Below are positions 26,316 through 35,004 of a stretch of DNA of 64,000 nucleotides, piece by piece. The notes under the pieces are model-generated. The model worked only from the letters and a program-made list of their open reading frames with translations, was not told the DNA's origin and did no database searches. Within the stretch, counting starts at the first letter, position 1, and the number at the start of each line of letters is the position of its first letter. A program made the translations under genes and the position numbers. This DNA is from Paenibacillus sp. UNC499MF (GTDB lineage Bacteria; Bacillota; Bacilli; Paenibacillales; NBRC-103111), in NCBI RefSeq assembly GCF_900107975.1, contig NZ_FNVF01000014.1, positions 50,995 through 114,994 on the forward strand. Direction: 5' to 3'.

Positions 26316-27521
26316 ATGAAAACCTATATTCGGAATGTTACTTTATATAACGGGCGAGGCAGCAAAACGGAAGGTGCCAATCTCCTTTTTGATGAAACCG
26401 GAATTCTTGGGTTAGGCAGCCATGATCTAGCGAATCAGGCTGATCTGGTCATTGATGGCACAGGATTAACCGCACTACCCGGTCTCATCGATCTGCATGT
26501 TCATTTAACGATGGATGGCAGTCCCGATTCCATGGGCAAAACAATAGGAGATTCGGTCGGTGTTGCCGCCTATCGCGCACTTGTTCATGCAGGGAAACAG
26601 ATTCAATCAGGCGTAGTCACCGTTAGAAATTGCGGTTCGAAATACAATATAGATATTGAACTGCGAAAAGCGATTTCAGAGGGGATTGTAAAAGGCCCGA
26701 GGATTTTTGCTTGCGGTCAACCGATTACGATGACAGGCGGCCACTGCCATATGTTCGGTACTGAGGCAGATGGCATCGAGGAAGTTAGAAAAGCGGCGAG
26801 AAGCAAAATAAAAGAAGGGGCCGACTTTCTTAAGCTCATGGCTACAGGCGGTGGATTGACACCCGGGGTAAAGGCAGGAGCTTCCCAGTTAACTGAAGAA
26901 GAATTAGCTGTCGCTTGCCAAGTTGCCAAAGAGGCCGGAAAACGAACAGCCGCACACGCCCAAGGCAACGAGGGGATCAAAAATGCGATTCGTGCAGGCG
27001 TGACAACGATTGAGCACGGAGTTGAGCTGGATGATGAAGCGATCCGATTAATGAAGGAACGAAACACGTATCTCGTCCCGACATTGGCAGCTCCCTATCA
27101 GATTGTAAAGCATGGAATGGCTGCCGGCATACCGGAGTTTGCGGTAAGAAAAAATGAGGAAGCCATGATTCCCCATCGTGAAAGCTTTCGAAAGGCACAT
27201 AAAGAGAACATAAAAATTGCCGCCGGTACGGATGCGGGTACCCCGTTTAACCTGCATGGAGATTTTGCGACGGAGCTTGAGCTCATGAAAGAAGAAGGCA
27301 TGTCCCTGCAAGAAGTCATACACGCCGCTACCTATATGGCTGCCGAAGCGCTTGGCATCGAGGGGGAGACCGGCAGCTTAGAGATCGGGAAATGGGCGGA
27401 TGTCATTCTCCTCGAAGGCGATCCCGAAGCGGATTTCTCTGCTTTTCGCAGGGTAACCCATGTATTCAAAAGCGGAGTAAGCATGCACACGCTTGCTTTG
27501 GAAGTTAGGGATAAAGGCTGA
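26316..27521 (+). CDS. Amidohydrolase (imidazolonepropionase/prolidase-like), second copy
   Basis: A 401-aa paralogue of the protein at 23347. It keeps all metal-site segments: LIDLHVHLTMDG, ADFLKLMATGGGLTPG, AAHAQG, TIEHGVELD and AAGTDAGTPFNLHGD. It starts one base after the symporter stop codon, with GGGGG upstream. It closes the operon. Differences from the first copy are spread over the whole length, pointing to an old duplication rather than a recent one. Confidence 0.9.
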   Translation: MKTYIRNVTLYNGRGSKTEGANLLFDETGILGLGSHDLANQADLVIDGTGLTALPGLIDLHVHLTMDGSPDSMGKTIGDSVGVAAYRALVHAGKQIQSGVVTVRNCGSKYNIDIELRKAISEGIVKGPRIFACGQPITMTGGHCHMFGTEADGIEEVRKAARSKIKEGADFLKLMATGGGLTPGVKAGASQLTEEELAVACQVAKEAGKRTAAHAQGNEGIKNAIRAGVTTIEHGVELDDEAIRLMKERNTYLVPTLAAPYQIVKHGMAAGIPEFAVRKNEEAMIPHRESFRKAHKENIKIAAGTDAGTPFNLHGDFATELELMKEEGMSLQEVIHAATYMAAEALGIEGETGSLEIGKWADVILLEGDPEADFSAFRRVTHVFKSGVSMHTLALEVRDKG

Positions 27522-27827
27522 TCGCACTTTGACAAGATTTGTCCACGAAGAAGACCGATTAGACACTTGACGAAGCATGGCTTCTTTAACTGTATGCCCT
27601 ATCCCTGTGGCTTAGGGGCTTGGTAACTTACCGGAAGAAGTCATGCGGCGGGCAAGTGGTATAGGGTCTTTCTGCCAGATACGCTTCCCCCTGAGCGGGG
27701 AATGCCATCGTAAGCTGCTTATACCGGAGACACAATCCAGGAGTACGATCTCCGCTGCAAAAAGTGAAACGATTATGGGAGATCTCGCGTATGGAATAGA
27801 AGATGATCGGCTGACGTGTTTTTCTTT
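27522..27827. other. Spacer without a recognised gene
   Basis: I see no strong terminator and no convincing frame. A short plus-strand frame ending at 27831 (GDLAYGIEDDRLTC near its end) looks faintly protein-like but has no ribosome binding site, and I cannot assign it. Confidence 0.4.
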
Positions 27828-27858
27828 TTGAATCACATTTGGATTTTTCTGGTATACT
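27828..27858 (+). promoter_or_regulatory. Extended -10 promoter for the 43-aa ORF
   Basis: TGGTATACT (27850-27858) is a good extended -10. TTGAAT (27828-27833) lies 19 bp upstream of the TATACT. Transcription would begin about 25 nt before the ORF. Confidence 0.65.
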
Positions 27859-27891
27859 AAAAGAGTGAGGAAGCAAAAGGAGGCGCTTAAG

Positions 27892-28023
27892 GATGACGGA
27901 AATCATCAAAGGAATCATTCCCTTGATCAGCAATCTGCTCCTGGCCGTAGGCAATTTCTTTTTACAGAAGAAGATCGACAAGACCGATTGGAAAGTACCT
28001 CAGCGGGAAGAAAATACGAATTA
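27892..28023 (+). CDS. Small hydrophobic peptide, 43 aa
   Basis: The ATG follows AGGAGG at proper distance and opens a 43-codon frame: a hydrophobic/amphipathic helix (IIKGIIPLISNLLLAVGNFF, residues about 4-23) then a charged tail (QKKIDKTDWKVPQREENTN). With its own promoter before and terminator after, it is a complete single-gene unit. It could be a membrane-acting peptide, a small holin-like protein or the toxin of a type I system. No antisense RNA is evident and no family is recognised. Confidence 0.65.
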
Positions 28024-28053
28024 GACTGCCGGATAAAAAGGCGGTCTTTTTTT
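28023..28053 (+). terminator. Terminator of the 43-aa peptide gene
   Basis: AGACTGCC pairs with GGCGGTCT (one G-T) around a 9-nt A-rich loop, followed by seven T. It starts at the stop codon. Confidence 0.85.
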
Positions 28054-28061
28054 ATGTCTAT

Positions 28062-28256
28062 AGTCTTGAAAAGGGGATTTCTGATGACCAGTTACGTGCC
28101 TTGAAGTGGTAAATAAAGAAGGGTGCAAAACACAAGGTGAACCCGGGCCTATCCGCTGCCGGTTATAGAATCCTTGGCGTGCCTGTAGCCGCCAAAGATT
28201 TTGTTCGGGTAGCAATCGGCCGATTTATGGGCAAGAAAATTAAGCTAAAGCGGTAG
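28062..28256 (+). pseudogene. Possible broken small gene
   Basis: One frame reads LEKGISDDQLRALKW, a TAA (28110-28112), then GAKHKVNPGLSAAGYRILGV ... IGRFMGKKIKLKR and a TAG. The amino acid make-up on both sides of the TAA looks protein-like and basic at the end, as if one gene had been interrupted. A GTG at 28137 could still start the second part (39 aa), but no good ribosome binding site is present. Unknown family. Confidence 0.3.
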
Positions 28257-28277
28257 TCATAAAAGGCATAAAAAGTA

Positions 28278-28307
28278 AAAGACAGTTCCTTTGCAGGAAC
28301 TGTCTTT
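28278..28307. terminator. Bidirectional terminator before the SLH gene
   Basis: A perfect stem of 13 bp (AAAGACAGTTCCT/AGGAACTGTCTTT) around a 4-nt loop. It stands just past the stop codon of the SLH-domain gene on the minus strand. Confidence 0.85.
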
Positions 28308-28316
28308 GTGGGTTGC

Positions 28317-30014
28317 TTAAATAAATTTAGCCGCCGTCAGGAAACGCTTCAGCATCGTTGCGCTTTGTGCGCGTGTAGCCTGCTGAAGAGGCTCGATCGT
28401 AGTAGAAGTCATGCCGTCGATGATACCGAGGCTCAGTGCCGCAGCAATTTCATCTTTGGCCCAAACGATTTTATGAGAATCGTTGAATTTAGTCAGCATG
28501 GCTTGTCCCTTAGTGATTTCCGTGCTGGTGTTTACCCCGGCGTAGCTAAGAGCACGAACGACCATGGCAGAAAGCTCTTCACGAGTAATCTGACTGTTCG
28601 GACGGAACGTACCGTCTTCATAGCCGTCTACCAGCTTCAGCTTGGCTGCTGTCGCTACAACATCCGCATACCACTGGTTGGAGGCTACGTCTTTGAACGT
28701 GGAGGATGCGCCAGTGTTCTGAATACCCAGCGAACGAACGAGCATAGCTGCGAATTCGGCGCGAGTTACGCTGCGGTCTGGCTGGAAGGTCGTGTTAGTT
28801 ACCCCGTCGATAACAAGCTTGTTAGCCAGCATCGTAATGTTCGATTCTGCCCAATGTCCTTTGATGTCCGAGAAAGTTTTGTTAAGCTCAAGCACACCGT
28901 AAACGCTGTTGCCTTGACGTTTTACCATTACGTCTGTTTTGCCGTCGCTAAACGTGTAGAAAGCCGGAACGAACGTCATGGTTTTGGTCGTCTCGTTATA
29001 CAGGAAGGCTGTTGTTTTTGCCTGATTCAGAACGGTATCGAAGTTCAGGCTGCGAGGCACATAGACATTGCCTGTATTGATCATGGAAGTCTTACCGGCA
29101 GAAGTAGCTGCTTCAAGGTTGAAATCAGCCGGAGTACCGATAATTTTACCGCCCATTGCGGCCGCTTCCGTTTGCATCGTGCTGCGCATGCTTTCGGAAA
29201 CGAACTTCACGGTAACACGGATATAAAGGTCAGTTGTTCCGACAGATAGGGAGGAAGCAAGGGAATCGTAATTTATTGCCGCAAGAGGAACATAGTAAAC
29301 GGCGCTGCCGTTTCTGACTGTAATTTGCTTGTTGTCGCTGTTCTCTTTCAGCACCCATGCCGGGATATTTACCATATCACCGTTCAGAACAATCTCCAGC
29401 GTATCCCCTTTGGCAAGGGCATCCTTCAACGCCTGCGCGTCCAGAGAACCGTCAGCGCCGGCTTTAATGGAATTTACGGCTGTGCTTCCGTCGCCAGGAG
29501 TGGTCACTCCTCCACCGTTCCCGCCACCGCCACCAGTGCTTCCGCCGGGAGTAGTGGAACCGTTATCGGAATCATTGTCGTTATCGTTGTCGTTGTTATA
29601 GGCTGCATTGTTAACAGTTTCATACACGGAATCCACTACCGAATACAATTTAACATAACGGTAAGCGGAGTCGACAACCGTTTGGAAATCGTATTTATAC
29701 TGCTGTTTGGCTTCATCGAAATAATTCGCGTAAGTAGCTTTGACTACCCCCACATATTGACCGTCCGGACCATAGAGGCGTAGTTCTGTTTCATCGCCGC
29801 TTTTGTGGTCTAAGTATACGGAACCCTTAACCGTTCCGTTGTTGAAGGAGACACCGGAATAACTTGTTTGTGCAGAAGCAAGAATCGGCATTAGAGCTGA
29901 AAGCATCAGCGTCAAGCACAGCATTTGGGCTGTTTTGGTGAACCATTGATTCATCGGGGCAACGCTCCATTCTCTCTTTTGTTTTTTGTCTGTAATCTTG
30001 ATCTTAAGTTTCAT
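28317..30014 (-). CDS. SLH-domain surface protein
   Basis: A 565-aa secreted protein. A signal peptide (long hydrophobic stretch ending LPILASAQ-like, here LMPILASAQ, after a basic N-terminus) is followed by a small N-terminal domain. Then come an Asp/Asn-rich then Gly/Thr/Pro-rich linker (about residues 145-185), a central beta-rich domain and three C-terminal SLH repeats. The repeats read FSDIKGHWAESNITMLANK, FKDVASNQWYADVVATAAK and a third, more divergent one. SLH triads hold proteins to pyruvylated secondary wall polymer. GGAGGTGA precedes the ATG at 30014; a GTG at 30029 lies within that site. It sits beside a glycan ligase and a polysaccharide cluster, so it may be a glycosylated surface protein. 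Confidence 0.9.
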   Translation of the reverse strand: MKLKIKITDKKQKREWSVAPMNQWFTKTAQMLCLTLMLSALMPILASAQTSYSGVSFNNGTVKGSVYLDHKSGDETELRLYGPDGQYVGVVKATYANYFDEAKQQYKYDFQTVVDSAYRYVKLYSVVDSVYETVNNAAYNNDNDNDNDSDNGSTTPGGSTGGGGGNGGGVTTPGDGSTAVNSIKAGADGSLDAQALKDALAKGDTLEIVLNGDMVNIPAWVLKENSDNKQITVRNGSAVYYVPLAAINYDSLASSLSVGTTDLYIRVTVKFVSESMRSTMQTEAAAMGGKIIGTPADFNLEAATSAGKTSMINTGNVYVPRSLNFDTVLNQAKTTAFLYNETTKTMTFVPAFYTFSDGKTDVMVKRQGNSVYGVLELNKTFSDIKGHWAESNITMLANKLVIDGVTNTTFQPDRSVTRAEFAAMLVRSLGIQNTGASSTFKDVASNQWYADVVATAAKLKLVDGYEDGTFRPNSQITREELSAMVVRALSYAGVNTSTEITKGQAMLTKFNDSHKIVWAKDEIAAALSLGIIDGMTSTTIEPLQQATRAQSATMLKRFLTAAKFI

Positions 30015-30075
30015 CTTTTGTCGATTCACCTCCTTCGCGATGATAGTTCATCCATGTAAGTATTTAACAAGAATA

Positions 30076-30104
30076 ATTATCCGAACATTGGAAAAATGAA
30101 ACAA
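30076..30104 (-). promoter_or_regulatory. Candidate promoter of the SLH gene
   Basis: On the minus strand TTGTTT (30099-30104) and GATAAT (30076-30081) are 17 bp apart, about 60 nt upstream of the start codon. Confidence 0.45.
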
Positions 30105-30224
30105 AAAATGTGCTAAAAGCACCAGAATACTATTTGCATGCTGGGACTTTTTTGTATCGTGCGGTGAAAAATAAGGACAATTTGCTTTTTAAACTTCCCA
30201 ATTGGCCTAATTGATTCTAAAATA

Positions 30225-30263
30225 AAAAGCCTGTTCTCCACGTTAACGGGAGAGCAGGCTTTT
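30225..30263. terminator. Terminator of the Wzy_C-type gene
   Basis: AAAAGCCTGTTCTCC pairs with GGGAGAGCAGGCTTTT (one mismatch) around an 8-nt loop. It lies between the two minus-strand genes, so the SLH gene has its own promoter. Confidence 0.85.
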
Positions 30264-30273
30264 ACCTTTTATC

Positions 30274-32727
30274 TTATAGCGGGGGTGTGTTTGCGATAAT
30301 TTGATCAATCTCTTGCTCGACAGTCGGAGTTAATGCTTTTACCTTATCCATAGCCGGTTGATCGGTTTTGTTTTGCTTTTTTAGAGCTGCCAGATAATAG
30401 CGGGCACCTGTCTGGGCATTCTCGTCTTTAAGTTCACCGGCAATGAAAGGTTTCAATAAGGCTTCCGCATCGGCGTACTTGCCTTGAGCAAAGTACATTT
30501 GACCCAGATAAAGTCTGATGGGTTCCGTTACGTTAAATTCACGGCCCTGGAGCTGTCCTTCAGGAAGCTTGGCCAGTTCCTTCATGCGATCGAGAACTTG
30601 CTGGTAAACTTGGAGAGCCTGATTCCACTCCTTATCTGCAGCAGTCTTATCCTTGGCGGCATATCCTTCAAAACCGGCCGTAACATGATATTGAATACTT
30701 CTTTCGTAGAAGCTAATGTCCCATGGATAATAGCTAAGGCCATTTTGGATAAGCTTCTCGACTTGCTCTTGCTGCCCTTTAATCTGAAGGGTGTTTAGTT
30801 CACGGTCCAGAAGAGATTTATTGTAAGGTTCTTTAGCTCGTGCAGTATTGATTAACGCTATTTCTTCATTTAAATATTTTTCATCTTGAGTTTGTTTATA
30901 AATTTGTGCCAAAAGGTCCACTTTCAGCAAAACATATTCAGGATGATTTGCTCTTAAACTTAATGCATTATCTAGCGGCGTTACAATTTCCGTATAGTTT
31001 TTCGAAGTTTTAGCCACTTCCAGCGTTTTATTATAAGAACTGTTTGCACTCAGATAACGGGCGGAAATGAACAGAGTAACAATTGACAAAACAATAATAA
31101 CCGATGGGTATACATATTTCACCGATGGAACTTGTTTGGCAAATTCCTTCGTTTTAACGCCGGCAACCATGGCTCCTAAGCAAAGGAATACTAGCGCTCC
31201 AATATACACGTAACTCATATCAAAGTCGAGTACGCTGTGCCCCAGAATAGCAATGACAAAGATGAAATAAACGAAATGTTTGTCACGTTCCTGTTCCGTG
31301 CTGCGGATATAGTTACGAATGTAAATCGCAAAAATGGCAATCAGCAGTACGGCCAGGATCACGATACCGATAGCCCCGACTTCAACGAGATACTGCATGA
31401 AGAAGTTATGCGCCTGGCGGCTTGTGTAGGGGTTGTTCTGATATTGCTCGTACAAACTCGACCAAGCGCCGCCGCCTGCGCCGAACAACGGATAGTCCGC
31501 GAACAGCTTGGAAGCGTCTTTGTAGAAGGTTATTCTCTCCAGTACGCTGTGTTGGCCGAAATTGATCGTCTCCAGCCGGATCCGTACGTTTTCGGGAAGC
31601 AGATTTTTAAGCGAAGTGGCCATGACCACGAAGAACCCTAAGAGACCTAGGACAATGGAACCCGCAGGAATAGCGAAAAACGACCATTTTTTGGAGGAGA
31701 ATTTCTCCAGCTTGCTTTCCAGTAACGGAGCGACAAAACGCTGCACCAACAAGGCAAGGATTCCGTAAATGACACTGGACCCGATAAGCAGCAGCCAGCC
31801 TTTGCCCGAAAGAGAGGCCGAAAACTCCTTGTTCACATCAATGCCTATCGTTGTAATTTTGCTTAAAACTGCAAACGAAGCGAGAGTCGACAATACCGCA
31901 TGAATAAGCAGCAGGATTTGCCTAGACGGCTTCTGAAAGATTAGAATAAGGAAGAAAATAATGGGCAGAAAGACAATCGCACCGCGTGAGAGGGTCAGCA
32001 TAAAGGAAACCAGGACCGGTACGATGAACAGGGCGTGTACCAGAACTTTGGACCAGCCGCGGTTCTTCGATACTAGGAATAGTCCTGCGCCCCACAGCGC
32101 GATCAAGAAGCCCGCATACGTATTGGCGTACTGGAACACGGAGGTCAACCGCAAACCGTTTGAATCCGTCATGACAGCGTCCTTGTAGATGCCGGTAGCA
32201 TCTATCGAGGCAAACCAGCTTACCAGCGTTCCGGCGAGCTTGCCGTTTCCAAGCCAGTTCATGATACCAAAGATCACAATTACATAACCGCTGGTCAGGA
32301 GCCCGATATGAATGATTTTATTTCCCAACGCCGATTTGGTCAGATAGGCTCCGATTAGGAATAGCGTTACGAGCACGATCTGAATAAGCAGGAGGTTTAC
32401 CGCCGAATATTTGGAAGCGGCCGGCAGCAAGGAAATCAGGTAACTGAGCGGAATTAAGAAGATAAACAAACTCAGAAGATCTTTGCGTTCCCGAAGCTTC
32501 CAGAAGTAGAAGAAGTAGATTCCCGTCAGGAACAGAAAAATGGAGGCCCATATCACGGCGGAATAAATAGGTCTTTCAAAGTTCAGCGAATTTCCGTTAA
32601 ACAAGGCCTTCTGAAACGGGGCCCAGAACAAAAACAGGGTTACGAACCCGATCAACAGCCAAAAGATGATAGAACTCTTTTCAGCCTGTTCTCTTTCGTC
32701 TAGCTTTGGCTTTTTATACGCGTACAT
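30274..32727 (-). CDS. O-antigen ligase-like membrane protein (Wzy_C) with TPR-like C-terminus
   Basis: An 817-aa protein. Residues about 20-560 hold a dozen or more membrane segments with a large extracytoplasmic loop around residue 400 (LFADYPLFGAGGGAW ... QAHNFFMQYLVEVGAIG). This is the Wzy_C pattern of O-antigen ligases and bacterial O-oligosaccharyltransferases. The remaining 250 residues are soluble and helical, with TPR-like repeats. Proteins of this design in S-layer glycan clusters of Geobacillus and Paenibacillus transfer the finished glycan to the S-layer protein, so the same role is inferred here. The ATG at 32727 has GGGAG 7 nt upstream. It is divergent from the wzm-wzt operon. 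Confidence 0.8.
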   Translation of the reverse strand: MYAYKKPKLDEREQAEKSSIIFWLLIGFVTLFLFWAPFQKALFNGNSLNFERPIYSAVIWASIFLFLTGIYFFYFWKLRERKDLLSLFIFLIPLSYLISLLPAASKYSAVNLLLIQIVLVTLFLIGAYLTKSALGNKIIHIGLLTSGYVIVIFGIMNWLGNGKLAGTLVSWFASIDATGIYKDAVMTDSNGLRLTSVFQYANTYAGFLIALWGAGLFLVSKNRGWSKVLVHALFIVPVLVSFMLTLSRGAIVFLPIIFFLILIFQKPSRQILLLIHAVLSTLASFAVLSKITTIGIDVNKEFSASLSGKGWLLLIGSSVIYGILALLVQRFVAPLLESKLEKFSSKKWSFFAIPAGSIVLGLLGFFVVMATSLKNLLPENVRIRLETINFGQHSVLERITFYKDASKLFADYPLFGAGGGAWSSLYEQYQNNPYTSRQAHNFFMQYLVEVGAIGIVILAVLLIAIFAIYIRNYIRSTEQERDKHFVYFIFVIAILGHSVLDFDMSYVYIGALVFLCLGAMVAGVKTKEFAKQVPSVKYVYPSVIIVLSIVTLFISARYLSANSSYNKTLEVAKTSKNYTEIVTPLDNALSLRANHPEYVLLKVDLLAQIYKQTQDEKYLNEEIALINTARAKEPYNKSLLDRELNTLQIKGQQEQVEKLIQNGLSYYPWDISFYERSIQYHVTAGFEGYAAKDKTAADKEWNQALQVYQQVLDRMKELAKLPEGQLQGREFNVTEPIRLYLGQMYFAQGKYADAEALLKPFIAGELKDENAQTGARYYLAALKKQNKTDQPAMDKVKALTPTVEQEIDQIIANTPPL

Positions 32728-32782
32728 CACAGTCTCCCTCTCCGATAAATCTCGACAATATTTTATCATAGCGGAGAAAATA

Positions 32783-32811
32783 TTCCAATTTGTGATTGGA
32801 TGGGGTACAGT
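32783..32811 (+). promoter_or_regulatory. Candidate promoter of the wzm operon
   Basis: TTCCAA (32783-32788) and TACAGT (32806-32811) are 17 bp apart, about 70 nt before wzm. Only a consensus match. Confidence 0.4.
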
Positions 32812-32881
32812 TAGGTTTGATGTAGGGCGGACGAATGTAGAATTGCCATATTCAAATGATCATGACCGAGGGGTTAAGAGT

Positions 32882-33691
32882 ATGATTTTTTTTAAAAAGA
32901 TGTTAGACAGCTTAAAAGATTTTTTTAAGTCACAGAAGATGATTATTATGCTTGCGAAAAAGGACTTCAAAAATAAATATTTAGGTTCTGTGCTTGGAAT
33001 TACCTGGGCATTTTTGCAGCCCCTTATAAGTCTACTGATTTTTTGGTTTGTTTTCCAAGTTGGTTTTAAAGCTACTCCAATAGATAATTTCCCATTCATT
33101 CTCTGGCTGGCAACAGGAATGATCGTTTGGAACTTTTTTGCGGATAGTGTTAGTGGCGGAACGCAAAGCATTGTCGAAAACAGTTACCTTGTAAAAAAAA
33201 TCGTTTTTAAAGTCAGTGTGCTGCCTGTAATTAAGATATACTCATCTTTTGTGGTTCATTTATTTTTTATTTTGGTTCTTTTCGTTATTTTTATTGCTTA
33301 TGGTATTTATCCGACTTTATATGTTCTGCAAACTATTTATTATTTATTTGCACTCTTCATGCTAGTATTGGCAATTTCGTGGATTACGTCATCTTTGACT
33401 GTGTTTTTTAAAGATGTCGGGCAAGTAGTCTCGATGATTTTGCAGTTTGGATTCTGGTTGACCCCGGTCTTTTATTCTTTTGCCCAAATTCCTGAAAAAT
33501 TCCAACCGTTCATGAAATTAAACCCTATGTTTTACATCGTAGAGGGATACCGGGACTCATTTATTTATCAGCACTGGTTTTGGGAACATCCAAAGCTGAC
33601 GATTGTTTTCTGGACGGAAACATTCATTTTATTGGTGATTGCTTACATTTCATTTAAAAAATTGCGGCCGCATTTCGCCGATGTGCTATAA
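32882..33691 (+). CDS. wzm: ABC-2 polysaccharide exporter permease (Wzm/TagG type)
   Basis: A 269-aa permease with an N-terminal amphipathic region (FKNKYLGSVLGITWAFLQPL, the ABC-2 polysaccharide-export signature) and six membrane segments, ending KKLRPHFADVL. With the following ATPase it would flip a lipid-linked polysaccharide across the membrane. GAGGGG lies before the ATG at 32882; frames further upstream have no ribosome binding site. It is the first gene of the long plus-strand operon. Confidence 0.93.
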   Translation: MIFFKKMLDSLKDFFKSQKMIIMLAKKDFKNKYLGSVLGITWAFLQPLISLLIFWFVFQVGFKATPIDNFPFILWLATGMIVWNFFADSVSGGTQSIVENSYLVKKIVFKVSVLPVIKIYSSFVVHLFFILVLFVIFIAYGIYPTLYVLQTIYYLFALFMLVLAISWITSSLTVFFKDVGQVVSMILQFGFWLTPVFYSFAQIPEKFQPFMKLNPMFYIVEGYRDSFIYQHWFWEHPKLTIVFWTETFILLVIAYISFKKLRPHFADVL

Positions 33692-33706
33692 AAGGGAGAA
33701 AAAATA

Positions 33707-34987
33707 ATGGCTGGTAGTGAACAACAAATCTCAATAAAAATAAGAAATCTATCGAAAACGTACAGGCTCTACAATAAACCTGTTGACCGAGTAATAGAAA
33801 CTTTTCATCCTTCAGGAAAAACAAGACATAAGATATTCCATGCTGTAAACAATATAAGTTTTGATATATATAAGGGAGAAACAATCGGAATTTTAGGTAA
33901 AAATGGGGCGGGGAAATCTACGCTGCTCAAAATGATTACGGGTGTGTTGACTCCTACATCTGGAACTATAGAAGTTGAGGGCAAAATTTCTGCCTTATTA
34001 GAACTAGGTGCCGGCTTCAATCCGGATCTGTCCGGATTAGAAAATGTGTATTTCAATGGGGCTATAATGGGATACTCGAAAGAAGAGATGGATAATAAAG
34101 TCCAGAGCATCATAGACTTTGCCGATATAGGAGATTTCATTAATCAACCGGTGAAGAGTTATTCGAGCGGGATGTTCGCAAGGCTTGCCTTTGCTGTAGC
34201 GGTTAACGTGGACCCGGATATCCTGATCGTAGATGAGGCTCTTTCTGTCGGAGACGTAGCTTTTCAAACGAAATGTTTTCGTAAGTTTTCGGAATTTCAG
34301 AATGCCGGAAAAACTATCCTATTCGTTTCTCACTCGTTAGATAGTATTTTAAAATATTGTTCCCGTGCGGTTGTTATAAATGACGGTGAGATGGTTGCTG
34401 AAGGAAAAACTCGCGAAATGGTAGATGTTTTCAAAAGAATATTAGTAAACTTGTATGACATAGAGGATGATTTAAAGGTCAACAAGGAAACTTATGCAGA
34501 ATCCGTCCAAGGAAAATGGAAACAATACTTTCCGGTTAATAGTGCGGTTCTTGAATACGGAAGTAAAGCGGTGGAAATTGTTGATTTCGGTATTTTTGAT
34601 GAAAAAGGACAACCGACCTCTAAAATTTTAAGCGATGAAGTCATGGAGTTTCGAATGAAGGTACATTTTCAAGAAAAGATAGAAGAACCGATTTTTGCTT
34701 TCACTATTAAAGATTTAAAGGGACACGAATTAGCAGGAACGAATACCTGGTTCCAAGATGTGCCGACTGGTTCTTTTGCCCCCGGTGATACCGCGACCGT
34801 CAAATTCAAGCAAAAACTTCTACTTCAAAACGGGGTGTATACTTTATCGCTCGGGTGTACGGGTCATCAGTCTGATGACCTTGTTGTATATCATCGTCTT
34901 TATGACGTTCTTTCTTTTGAGGTCCATAGCGTAAATAAAATTGTTGGGATATATGATCTTCAATCTGCTATCGAACTTGAAACATGA
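33707..34987 (+). CDS. wzt: ABC exporter ATPase with C-terminal glycan-binding-type domain (Wzt)
   Basis: A 426-aa ATPase: residues 1-245 hold the nucleotide-binding domain with GKNGAGKSTL (Walker A), SYSSGMFARLAF (signature) and ILIVDEALSVGD (Walker B). Residues about 275-426 form an all-beta domain (GIFDEKGQPTSKI, FTIKDLKGHELAGTNTWF, YTLSLGCTG). Wzt proteins with this extra domain, such as E. coli O9a Wzt, use it to recognise a capped chain end before export. Its presence, with a methyltransferase and a kinase-like gene directly downstream, points to terminator-dependent export. It begins 15 bp after wzm. Confidence 0.93.
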   Translation: MAGSEQQISIKIRNLSKTYRLYNKPVDRVIETFHPSGKTRHKIFHAVNNISFDIYKGETIGILGKNGAGKSTLLKMITGVLTPTSGTIEVEGKISALLELGAGFNPDLSGLENVYFNGAIMGYSKEEMDNKVQSIIDFADIGDFINQPVKSYSSGMFARLAFAVAVNVDPDILIVDEALSVGDVAFQTKCFRKFSEFQNAGKTILFVSHSLDSILKYCSRAVVINDGEMVAEGKTREMVDVFKRILVNLYDIEDDLKVNKETYAESVQGKWKQYFPVNSAVLEYGSKAVEIVDFGIFDEKGQPTSKILSDEVMEFRMKVHFQEKIEEPIFAFTIKDLKGHELAGTNTWFQDVPTGSFAPGDTATVKFKQKLLLQNGVYTLSLGCTGHQSDDLVVYHRLYDVLSFEVHSVNKIVGIYDLQSAIELET

Positions 34988-35004
34988 GAAGGGAGGATTC
35001 TTTT

